This document shows, one piece after another, positions 45,597 through 53,289 of a stretch of 64,000 nucleotides of DNA. Every line of letters begins with the position of its first letter. Positions within the stretch are counted from its first letter, which is position 1. Origin of the DNA: Shinella zoogloeoides (GTDB taxonomy: Bacteria; Pseudomonadota; Alphaproteobacteria; Rhizobiales; Rhizobiaceae); assembly GCF_003574625.1 (NCBI RefSeq), contig NZ_QNUJ01000005.1, positions 1 through 64,000 of the forward strand, given 5' to 3'. The notes below the pieces were generated by a model that saw only the letters and a list, made by a program, of their open reading frames with translations, had not been told where the DNA came from and did not search any database. The position numbers were made by a program, and so were the translations under genes.

Positions 45597-45610
45597 GTTT
45601 CTCCCAGGAC

Positions 45611-45645
45611 CGCGGGGTGTCGTCTTTTCGAAGGCGCGCCCCGCG
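45611..45645 (+). other. Hairpin after binding-protein gene
   Basis: CGCGGGG (45611-45617) pairs with CCCCGCG (45639-45645), extended inward by weaker pairs; TCTTGCTTG follows. A second small palindrome, GTCCGCGCGCGGAC, is at 45654-45667. As in the other transporter operons it separates the binding-protein gene from the ATPase gene. Confidence 0.6.
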
Positions 45646-45721
45646 TCTTGCTTGTCCGCGCGCGGACGGGCGAAGAATGAAGGGGCGCCTGCGCGCTCGT
45701 GCGGAACGGTAGTTGTAGGGC

Positions 45722-47206
45722 ATGGACCAGCACGAAATCCTCCTGAAGCTCGAGAATATCGAGAAACGCTTTCCCGGCGTCATCGCCCTGAAATCCATCT
45801 CGCTCGACGTGCGCGCCGGCGAGGTGCAGGTGCTTCTCGGCGAGAACGGCGCGGGCAAGTCCACGCTGATGAAGATCCTTGCCGGCGAGCATGCGCCGAC
45901 CGGCGGCGAGATCGTGGTGGGCGGCCGCCAGGTTTCCGCGCTGACGCCGACACTCGCCACGGAGCTCGGCATCGGCCTCGTCCATCAGGAGCTGAGCCTC
46001 GTGCCGGCGCTGAGCGTGACGGAGAACATCTTCCTCGGCCGCATGCCGCGTGGCGCCTTCGGCAAGATCGACTGGGCCAGGGCCCATGAGGCCGCGCGCC
46101 ATGCGCTGGAGGCGCTCGGCGTCTCCATCGACCCGACGGCCGAGGTGCGCACGCTCGAGGTCGCCGAGCAGCAACTCATCGAAATCACCCGCGTCCTGGA
46201 GCGCGGCCCGCGCATCCTCCTCCTCGACGAGCCCACCTCGGCGCTCTCGGACAGCGAGCGCAGCCGCCTCTTCGACGTCATCCGCCGCCTCAAGCAGCGC
46301 GGGCACGGCATCATCTACATCTCGCATCATCTCTCGGAAATCCCGATGATCGCCGACCGCGTCACGGTGCTGCGCGACGGCGTGGTCGTCGAGACGCTGC
46401 CGGCCGAGAAGGCGGACGAGGAGACGGTCATCGGCCTGATGGTCGGCCGCAGGCTTGAAGAGCAGTTCCCCAAGGAGACGGTGGAACTGGGCGCGCCGAT
46501 GCTGGCGGTGGAGAACCTCGCCTCCGGCCGCACGCTCAAGGACCTTTCCTTCACCCTGCGCCGCGGCGAGATCCTCGGCATCTACGGCCTGATGGGCGCG
46601 GGACAGGCGGAAATCGCCAGCGCGCTTTTCGGTCTTCAGCCGGTCAAGGCCGGTTCGATCGCGGTCGAGGGCAAGCGCGCCGATTTCCGGCATTCGTCCG
46701 ACGCCATCGCGGCCGGGCTCGGCCTCATCTCGCGCGACCGCCGCCAGAGCCTCGTGCCGATGCAGCCGGTCGGGCCTAACCTCAGCCTGTCCTGGCTTTC
46801 CGGCAAGTCGCTGCTATCGCGGCTCGACCTTGCCCGCGAGCGGGAAGAGGGCAAGCGCTACATTTCGGACCTGCGCATCCGCCCGGCCTCCACCACGCAC
46901 AAGCTCTTCTTCTTCAGCGGTGGCAACCAGCAGAAGGTCATCCTGGCGCGCTGGATGTCGAGCGGCGCGAAGATACTGATCTTCGACGAGCCGACCCGCG
47001 GCATCGATGTCGGCGCCAAGGCGGAGGTCTTCGCCGTCATGAGCCGGCTGGTCTCCGAGGGGGCGTCGATCCTGATGATCTCCTCGGAACTCAACGAACT
47101 CATCGGCATGGCGGACCGCGTGCTCGTCATGCGCGGCGGCCGCCTCTCCGCGGAGCTGCCGCGCGAGGAGATATCGCAGCAGAACCTGCTGCGATACGCG
47201 AGCTAG
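45722..47206 (+). CDS. Sugar ABC transporter ATP-binding protein (RbsA type)
   Basis: Two-domain ATPase, 494 residues. First domain: Walker A GENGAGKST, Walker B ILLLDEPTSAL. Second domain: degenerate Walker A GLMGAGQAEIASALFG, signature FSGGNQQKVILARW and Walker B ILIFDEPTRGIDVG. The gene lies 125 bases after the binding-protein gene, behind the hairpin, and 71 bases before the permease gene. It is the energy subunit of the 44409 importer. Confidence 0.95.
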   Translation: MDQHEILLKLENIEKRFPGVIALKSISLDVRAGEVQVLLGENGAGKSTLMKILAGEHAPTGGEIVVGGRQVSALTPTLATELGIGLVHQELSLVPALSVTENIFLGRMPRGAFGKIDWARAHEAARHALEALGVSIDPTAEVRTLEVAEQQLIEITRVLERGPRILLLDEPTSALSDSERSRLFDVIRRLKQRGHGIIYISHHLSEIPMIADRVTVLRDGVVVETLPAEKADEETVIGLMVGRRLEEQFPKETVELGAPMLAVENLASGRTLKDLSFTLRRGEILGIYGLMGAGQAEIASALFGLQPVKAGSIAVEGKRADFRHSSDAIAAGLGLISRDRRQSLVPMQPVGPNLSLSWLSGKSLLSRLDLAREREEGKRYISDLRIRPASTTHKLFFFSGGNQQKVILARWMSSGAKILIFDEPTRGIDVGAKAEVFAVMSRLVSEGASILMISSELNELIGMADRVLVMRGGRLSAELPREEISQQNLLRYAS

Positions 47207-47277
47207 TCAAGACAAGTGACAGGGCAGTTCCGCCGTCCTGAGCAGGAGGCGGCAGGGCCCAAGGGAGTGGGAAGCAT

Positions 47278-48321
47278 ATGAGCACGGAAAAGAACCCGGA
47301 CGCAGCCGTCAGCGCGTCCGATGCGCGCAAGGCGAAGATCAAGGGCGTCGTCTTCCAGGCGGGGCCGCTGATCGCCCTCGTCCTGCTGATGACCTATCTC
47401 GCCTTCGCCACGTCGAACTTCCTGACCCTCGACAACCTCTCCAACGTGGCGCGTCAGTCCGCCTTCGTCGCCATCCTGGCGGTGGGGCAGACCTTCGTCA
47501 TCCTCACGGGCGGCATCGACCTTTCGGTGGCGGCCATCGCGGCGCTTGCCGCCTCGATCACGGCCGTGCTGCTCACCCAGCCGCTGGTGCTGTTCGGCGT
47601 CGATTTCGGCTTCGTGCCGCCGCCGATCGCGATCCTGATCGGCCTTGCCATCGGCATCGTCGCCGGCGCGCTCAACGGCTGGCTCATCTCCAAGTTCAAG
47701 ATCCCGGATTTCATCGCCACGCTCGGCACGATGACGGCCTTCCGCGGCGCGGCGCTGCTGGTTACCGATGGCCTGCCGGTTCCCTCCTTCAATGCCGGCC
47801 GACAGCTTCCCGACAGCCTGCTCTGGGTCGGCGGCGGGCAGCTTCTCGGTCTGCCGGTCAGCGCGATCATCGCGCTGCTCTGCGCGGTCGCCGGCTGGTA
47901 TGTGCTGCGCTACACGGCGCTGGGCCGTGCGATCTATGCCGTCGGCGGCAACCGCGCCGCGGCCCATTCCTCGGGCATCAGCATTTCCCGCACCAAGATC
48001 ATGACCTATGCGATCTCCGGCCTGCTGGCCGCCATCGCCGGCATCATCCTGGTCGGCCGCCTCAACTCCGCCAACGCCCTGATGGCGGAAGGCGAGGAGC
48101 TGCGCTCCATCGCCTCCGTCGTCATCGGCGGCACCAATCTCTTCGGCGGCGAGGGCGGCGTCTGGGGCTCGATCATCGGCGCGGCCATCATCGGCGTGCT
48201 CGGCAACGGCCTCAACCTGCTCGATGTCAGCCCGTTCTGGCAGCGCATCGCGCAGGGTGTCGTCATCGTGGTCGTGGTAATCTTCGACCAGTGGCGCCGC
48301 CGCAGCATGACGAAGGTTTGA
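47278..48321 (+). CDS. Sugar ABC transporter permease (RbsC type)
   Basis: Membrane permease, 347 residues, about ten membrane segments after a 25-residue polar N-terminus. It has the class features FVILTGGIDLSVA and VVIGGTNLFGGEGG. It completes the importer of 44409 and 45722 and is followed by 11 bases and the epimerase-family gene. A single permease gene implies a homodimer. Confidence 0.94.
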   Translation: MSTEKNPDAAVSASDARKAKIKGVVFQAGPLIALVLLMTYLAFATSNFLTLDNLSNVARQSAFVAILAVGQTFVILTGGIDLSVAAIAALAASITAVLLTQPLVLFGVDFGFVPPPIAILIGLAIGIVAGALNGWLISKFKIPDFIATLGTMTAFRGAALLVTDGLPVPSFNAGRQLPDSLLWVGGGQLLGLPVSAIIALLCAVAGWYVLRYTALGRAIYAVGGNRAAAHSSGISISRTKIMTYAISGLLAAIAGIILVGRLNSANALMAEGEELRSIASVVIGGTNLFGGEGGVWGSIIGAAIIGVLGNGLNLLDVSPFWQRIAQGVVIVVVVIFDQWRRRSMTKV

Positions 48322-48332
48322 GGAGAAACGGG

Positions 48333-49229
48333 ATGAAGAACAAGCTTGGCCTGCACGCCAATGTCTGGGTGCGCGACTGGGGCCGCGAGGAATGCGTGCT
48401 CGCGGTCAACAAGACCGCCGAACTCGGCTTCGACATCATCGAGATATCCGCGCCCGATCCGAAGGCGCTGGACATCGCCTTCACCGCGGCCGAGCTGCGC
48501 AAGGCCGGCATTTCCGCCAACCTGTCGCTCGGCCTTGATGCCGCAAGCGACATATCGAGCGGCGATCCGGCCCGCGTGAAGGCGGGCGAAGTCCGGCTGC
48601 GCGAGGTCATCGCCGCCGCCGCCGAGCTCGGCTCCAGCCATGTCTGCGGCATCCTCTATTCGGCCTTCCAGAAATATCCCGAGCCGCCGACCGCGGCCGG
48701 CATCGCCGGGGCAGTCGAGGTCCTGGGCCGGATCGGCGAAGAGGCGGGCCGCCACGGCATCACGCTCGGCCTCGAAGTCGTCAACCGCTACGAGACCAAC
48801 GTGCTCAACACGGCAGGGCAGGGCGTCGAGTTCTGCAAGCGGGTCGGCCTTCCAAATGTGAAGGTCCATCTCGACTCCTACCACATGAACATCGAGGAGG
48901 CGGATATGGAGATGGCGCTCGTCGATACGGGCGCCCATCTCGGCTATTTCCACATCGGGGAATCGAACCGCGGCTATCTCGGCGCCGGTTCCGTCGATTT
49001 CGGCCTCATCTTCAACGGCCTCGGGCGGATCGGCTACGACGGGCCGATCGTTTTCGAATCCTTCTCGTCCGCGGTGGTCGGACAGCCGCTTTGCGGCATC
49101 CTCGGCATCTGGCGCAACCTCTGGGAAGACGGAGAGGACCTCGCGCGCCACGCAAAGACCTTCATCGAAGCCAAGCTCAAGTCCGCCGGCGAAGTCGGGC
49201 GCGAAGCCAGCCGCTCCGCCCTGCCTTGA
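48333..49229 (+). CDS. Sugar epimerase, D-tagatose/D-psicose 3-epimerase family
   Basis: TIM-barrel sugar isomerase/epimerase, 298 residues. It resembles D-psicose 3-epimerase of Agrobacterium: KLGLHANVW at the start, LGLEVVNRYETNVLNT with the first metal Glu, VKVHLDSYHMNIEE with the Asp, and FHIGESNRGYLG with His and substrate Arg, then a final Glu in VFESFSS. All four metal ligands of the family (Glu, Asp, His, Glu) are visible. Such enzymes invert C3 of ketohexoses or ketopentoses. Its gene follows the permease with a good GGAGAAACGGG, so the transported sugar is probably a rare ketose. L-ribulose or D-erythrulose-type isomerases of this family are alternatives. Confidence 0.88.
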   Translation: MKNKLGLHANVWVRDWGREECVLAVNKTAELGFDIIEISAPDPKALDIAFTAAELRKAGISANLSLGLDAASDISSGDPARVKAGEVRLREVIAAAAELGSSHVCGILYSAFQKYPEPPTAAGIAGAVEVLGRIGEEAGRHGITLGLEVVNRYETNVLNTAGQGVEFCKRVGLPNVKVHLDSYHMNIEEADMEMALVDTGAHLGYFHIGESNRGYLGAGSVDFGLIFNGLGRIGYDGPIVFESFSSAVVGQPLCGILGIWRNLWEDGEDLARHAKTFIEAKLKSAGEVGREASRSALP

Positions 49230-49308
49230 GGGCGGTCGGTGCGTCCCTCCGGGCGCACCTGTCGCTTAAGGCCCCCTTCCGCCGGAGCGGTAAGGGTGGG
49301 ATGGGCGG

Positions 49309-50811
49309 CTACCAGCCGCCCTCGATGCGGCGGTCGTCGGCGGGACCGCCGAGGTCGAAGACGATGAGCTTGTTCTCGGTGAAGCTGTCGAGGAACCATT
49401 GCGACAGCTCGCGGCCGACGCCGGACTTGCCTGCGCCGCCGAAGGGGGCGAGCTGGTCCCAGTAGTTCGAGGTCTCGTTCACGTTGACCGCGCCGTGCGG
49501 CAGGGCCTCGGCGACGCGCCAGGCCTTGGACATGTCCTGCGTCCACAGCGAGGCGACGAGGCCGAGCTCGGATTCGTTGGCGATCTCGATGGCCTCCTCG
49601 TCGGAAGCGACCTTCAGCACCAGCGCCAGCGGCGAGAAGGATTCGCCCTTGCCGCGGATCATCGCCCGGGTAAGGCCGGTGACGATGGTGGCGGGGTAGT
49701 AGAGCCCCTGTTCCGGGCCGAACTGCTCGATGGTCGCGCCGGCGTCGCGCAGGTCCGCCACATGCTGGCGGGCGCGTTCGAGGACGGCGGGATTGCAGAG
49801 CGGGCCCATGTCGTTGCCGGCGTCGGCGGGGTCGCCGATCTTCAGGGCGGCCGTCGCGGCGCGGAACTTCGCCAGGAATTCGTCATAGACCTTTTCGTGC
49901 ACGAAGAGCCGTTCCGACGAGGTGCATACCTGGCCGGAATAGTAGAAGGCGCCAGTGATCGCCCCTTCCACGGCGCGGTCGATATCGGCGTCCTCCAGCA
50001 CGATCTGCGGCCCGTCGCCGCCGAGCTCCAGCAGCATGGGGCGTAGCGGATTGACCCGCGCGATCTCCTCGCCGACCCTGTTGGAGCCGGTGAAGAAGAT
50101 GCCCTTGACGTCGGCATGGCGTACCAGATGCGCGCCGACATCGCCAAAACCCTGCACCATGTTGAGGACGCCCGGCGGGAAGCCCGCTTCCTCGAAGAGC
50201 TCGGCGACCATGGCGCATGAGACCGGGCCATATTCCGTCGGTTTCCAGACCACGGTGTTGCCGGCGGCAACGGCGTGGGCAAGGGCGATGGAGGAGATGT
50301 CGGTCGGGAAATTGAAGGGCGTGATGACGCCGATGACGCCGAGCGGGCGGTGGCCGAGCACGAGGCGCTTGTTCGTCGTCTTCTCCTGCGTGGAAGGCAG
50401 GATCATGCCGCGGTAGCGCAGGATCTCCTCGGCCGCCTTGCCCCAGGCGGGGCCGGAATATTCGAAGGTCTCCTCGCGCGCGGCGAGGATCGGCTTGCCG
50501 ACCTCCTTGGTGACCATCTGGGCCATGGCCTCGGCGCGGTCGCGGAAGAGGCGCTGCATGTTGCGCAGGATTTTCGCGCGCACCTGTACCGATGTCTTCG
50601 ACCAGTCGGCGAAGGCGTCCTTCGCCGCCGCGACGGCGCGGTCGACATCGGAGGGCGCGCAGCGGCCGATCTCGTGCAGGCGCTTGCCGGTATGGGGATC
50701 GTTCGCGGCGAAGGTGCCGCCGGAGCCCGGCTCCCACCGGCCGCCGATCAGCGCGCCGTTCAGGAGCCTTCTGTCGAACTGCATGCCGAATTCATTGCTA
50801 TGGACGGTCAT
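49309..50811 (-). CDS. Aldehyde dehydrogenase
   Basis: NAD(P)-dependent aldehyde dehydrogenase, 500 residues. The cofactor segment ITPFNFPTDISS replaces the common PWNFP, the glutamate is in LLELGGDGP and the catalytic cysteine in SGQVCTSSER. The unusual TPFNFP and GGDGP are seen in members acting on semialdehydes of amino-acid and amine catabolism. ATG 50811 follows GGGGAGGAACCAG; an earlier ATG lies seven codons upstream. It is the last gene of a - strand group with an XRE-cupin regulator, an NCS1 permease and an FAD demethylase-type enzyme. Confidence 0.9.
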   Translation of the reverse strand: MTVHSNEFGMQFDRRLLNGALIGGRWEPGSGGTFAANDPHTGKRLHEIGRCAPSDVDRAVAAAKDAFADWSKTSVQVRAKILRNMQRLFRDRAEAMAQMVTKEVGKPILAAREETFEYSGPAWGKAAEEILRYRGMILPSTQEKTTNKRLVLGHRPLGVIGVITPFNFPTDISSIALAHAVAAGNTVVWKPTEYGPVSCAMVAELFEEAGFPPGVLNMVQGFGDVGAHLVRHADVKGIFFTGSNRVGEEIARVNPLRPMLLELGGDGPQIVLEDADIDRAVEGAITGAFYYSGQVCTSSERLFVHEKVYDEFLAKFRAATAALKIGDPADAGNDMGPLCNPAVLERARQHVADLRDAGATIEQFGPEQGLYYPATIVTGLTRAMIRGKGESFSPLALVLKVASDEEAIEIANESELGLVASLWTQDMSKAWRVAEALPHGAVNVNETSNYWDQLAPFGGAGKSGVGRELSQWFLDSFTENKLIVFDLGGPADDRRIEGGW

Positions 50812-50890
50812 CTGGTTCCTCCCCATGGCCATCGTGCAGGCAGGAACGCCCGCCTCCCTGTGATCGAAGGTAGGCCCGGGGCGGGATGAA

Positions 50891-50908
50891 CGTCAACTAT
50901 TTTTGACG
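50891..50908. promoter_or_regulatory. Inverted repeat before the aldehyde dehydrogenase gene
   Basis: CGTCAA (50891-50896), six bases, TTGACG (50903-50908), with another TTGACG at 50924-50929, in an AT-rich stretch upstream of the ALDH gene. It is a likely operator, most simply for the XRE-cupin protein encoded beside it. Confidence 0.5.
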
Positions 50909-50930
50909 AAATGTTTTATTTATTTGACGC

Positions 50931-51551
50931 CTAGAGCATCGGCGGCGTCACGGCGCAGACGACGACGACAGGCGTGTCGCCGGCATTGCGGATGCGGTAG
51001 GGCACGCCGGAAAAGAGCTGGTAGCCGCCGCCGGCGCCGATCGTGTGCGCCTTGCCACCGATCTCCAGTTCGATGGTGCCTTCCACCACCAGCGCGGCGG
51101 TTTCGCCGTCGTGCACGATGAGGTCCTCGCCCGTTCCCGCGTTGGGGGCGTAGTGCTCCAGGAACATCTGAAGGCGCTTGTCGCGGCGCTGCGAGGCAAG
51201 GCAGCGCATGTCGGCCTCGCCGCGCGTGATGACGGTGAGGTCTTCCGGCGCGGCGATCAGCACGTCCTCCTCCGCCGGTGGAATGGCGAAGAAATCGGCA
51301 AGGCTCATCGGCAGGGCCCGCAGGATCTTGTGCAGCGAGACGACCGAGGGCGCATGCGCATCCTGCTCGATCAACGAGATGCTGGCATTCGTCACGCCCG
51401 CGCGCTTGGCAAGCTCCCGCTGCGAGACGCCGAAGGCTTCGCGCACCATCTTCAGCCGCTGGCCGATCTTCAGGTCGCCCTGCATGTCCTGCAGGGGGGC
51501 GGCGGCGATGGCCGGCGCTTTCGGGGTCGAGGTCTTGGGTTTGCGGCTCAC
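50931..51551 (-). CDS. XRE-family regulator with C-terminal cupin
   Basis: Regulator of 206 residues: an XRE-type helix-turn-helix (FGVSQRELAKRAGVTNASIS, about residues 43-62) and a C-terminal cupin domain (about 120-200, with VHDGETAALVVEG and GGGYQLFSGVPYRI). Proteins of this plan, such as PuuR, control catabolism of amines and amino acids and sense a small ligand in the cupin. The start is GTG at 51551 with GGGAG ten bases upstream. It is encoded between the aldehyde dehydrogenase and NCS1 permease genes and the inverted repeat at 50891 is a likely target. Confidence 0.9.
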   Translation of the reverse strand: MSRKPKTSTPKAPAIAAAPLQDMQGDLKIGQRLKMVREAFGVSQRELAKRAGVTNASISLIEQDAHAPSVVSLHKILRALPMSLADFFAIPPAEEDVLIAAPEDLTVITRGEADMRCLASQRRDKRLQMFLEHYAPNAGTGEDLIVHDGETAALVVEGTIELEIGGKAHTIGAGGGYQLFSGVPYRIRNAGDTPVVVVCAVTPPML

Positions 51552-51666
51552 GAACGGAATCTCCCGGTCGGCAGGGTGTTTTCCTCCGAGTTATAGGTTT
51601 TCCGCCGGAAATCAAGGCGTTGTGGATGCGGCCGGCGCCCGCCTCGCGCGAGCGCCGGTCCGGGTC

Positions 51667-53064
51667 TCAGTAGCGGCCCTTGCCGGCCGGCTTCACCACG
51701 AGAAGCGTGATCAGCGCATAGACCACGCCGCCGACCACCGCCGTCGGCAGGGCGGCCGTCAGGTAGTCGTAGGGCCAGCGGCTTTCATAGGTGATCGGGT
51801 TCAAGAGGTAGAGATAGGTGCAGAAGCCCGCGGCCATGGCGATCAGCGAGGCCGGGTTGAAGCCGCTCCAGAAGCGATAGGCGCTGTCCGGCCTGTCCTC
51901 GAAGAGGCCGCGCACGTCGATCCGCCGCTTGCGCAGGAGATAGTAGTCGACGATCTGGATGCCGCAGAGCGGGGCGAAGCCGAGGCCGATGAAGGCGATG
52001 AAGGTGCCGAAATTGGCGAAGAACAGGTCCGGGATCAGCAGCCCCACCACGCCCACCGGGGCAATGGAGATCAGCAGCAGCATCGGCCAGCTCAGCTTCT
52101 GGAGCGCCGGGAAATGCCGGAGCCCGATCGAAGAGGAATAGACCCCCGCGACGGCCGTGCCGAGATTGGCCGCGGCGACGAAGAGCAGCGCGATCACGCC
52201 ATAGGTCGGCCCGCCCACCGTGCGCATCCATTCGGCCGGGTCGGAGACCTGGAGCACGAGGATGCCGGCGATGCCGATGGCCGAGAGCAGCGGTACGGGA
52301 AGGCCCATGCCCACCATGATGGGGGCGGCCGCCCTTCGTCCGTTCGGGGCCATGCGCACCATGGCGCCGATATAGGGCCACCAGGAGAGCAGCGAGATGA
52401 TGCCGATCTCGACGCCGGTCGTGTAGTTCCAGTGCGCGTCGGTCGCGGCATAGGCGGGCACGGCCGCCGACAGGTCCTCCCAGCGCTGCGTGACGAGGAT
52501 GTAGAGCATCCAGAAGCCGACGAAGACATGGGCGACGAGGATCTTCGCGATCCTGTCGACGCCGGAGGAGCCCTTGAGCAGGAAGAGGAACACCAGCCCG
52601 GCGGCCAGCAGCACCGTCGCCTGCACGAGGAAGTTATGGCTGTCATCGCCGATCCAGCCGAGCGCCAGCAGCAATTGTCGCGTCGACTTGGCGAAGAAGA
52701 TGAGGAGCAGCGAGTTCCAGCCGACGATGGAGACGAACTGCATGGCGGCGGGGATGATCCAGCCGTGCGAGCCGAATTGCGGCTTGGACGAGGCGATGGA
52801 ATCGACGCCGAAGCGGATGGCGACCGGCACGGCCGCCAGCGCCACGATGAGCATGCCGATCATGCTGCCGGCAAGGAGGGCGAAGAAGCCTTCCTTGAAG
52901 CTGAGATAATAGCCGACATATTCGCCGATGATGTAGCACCAGGTCGCGGCGGCGGCTGTGGCGAGCGAGATGCCGAGCTGCCAGGGGCCCCAGATCCGCT
53001 CCTGCGGCAGGAGAGGCCAGGCGCTCTTGTCGGCCTCGATGAGGATTTCGTCCTGTACGCTCAT
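51667..53064 (-). CDS. NCS1-family permease
   Basis: Membrane transporter of 465 residues with about 12 helices, of the nucleobase-cation-symport-1 (cytosine/hydantoin/allantoin/thiamine) family. Seen segments include PQFGSHGWIIPA and GWNSLLLIFFAKS early on and SLLSWWPYIGAMVRM in the middle, near the substrate site. Its ATG overlaps the stop codon of a 53-residue membrane protein gene. The neighbours (FAD/GcvT dehydrogenase and aldehyde dehydrogenase) suggest an N-methylated or nitrogen-containing substrate rather than a nucleobase. Confidence 0.9.
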   Translation of the reverse strand: MSVQDEILIEADKSAWPLLPQERIWGPWQLGISLATAAAATWCYIIGEYVGYYLSFKEGFFALLAGSMIGMLIVALAAVPVAIRFGVDSIASSKPQFGSHGWIIPAAMQFVSIVGWNSLLLIFFAKSTRQLLLALGWIGDDSHNFLVQATVLLAAGLVFLFLLKGSSGVDRIAKILVAHVFVGFWMLYILVTQRWEDLSAAVPAYAATDAHWNYTTGVEIGIISLLSWWPYIGAMVRMAPNGRRAAAPIMVGMGLPVPLLSAIGIAGILVLQVSDPAEWMRTVGGPTYGVIALLFVAAANLGTAVAGVYSSSIGLRHFPALQKLSWPMLLLISIAPVGVVGLLIPDLFFANFGTFIAFIGLGFAPLCGIQIVDYYLLRKRRIDVRGLFEDRPDSAYRFWSGFNPASLIAMAAGFCTYLYLLNPITYESRWPYDYLTAALPTAVVGGVVYALITLLVVKPAGKGRY

Positions 53065-53222
53065 GCCATCCTCCCGATCAGAAGGGCGAGGATCGGCAGC
53101 AGAACGCCGAGCCCGATCAGCGCGGCCCAGGCCACGCCATCGAAATCCTCTCCCTGGTTGCGCGGGTCCTCCAGTAGCCGGAGCCGACGCTCCAGCTCCG
53201 GTTGCAGCCTCTCCTCAGCCAT
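53061..53222 (-). CDS. Small single-helix membrane protein coupled to NCS1
   Basis: A 53-residue protein. The first 30 residues are charged (MAEERLQPELERRLRLLEDP) and the rest is one hydrophobic helix (WAALIGLGVLLPILALLIG). ATG 53222 is preceded by GGGAGGAC, and the stop codon overlaps the start of the permease gene (ATGA), so both are translated together. The arrangement is like that of small accessory subunits of membrane transporters. I do not recognise a family, and the role as permease partner is inference. Confidence 0.8.
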   Translation of the reverse strand: MAEERLQPELERRLRLLEDPRNQGEDFDGVAWAALIGLGVLLPILALLIGRMA

Positions 53223-53289
53223 GCCGTGTCCTCCCTGATATGGCGTTCGTTGCATGCGGCCCAAAGTTCCCCTTCCGGGCCTTTGATTG

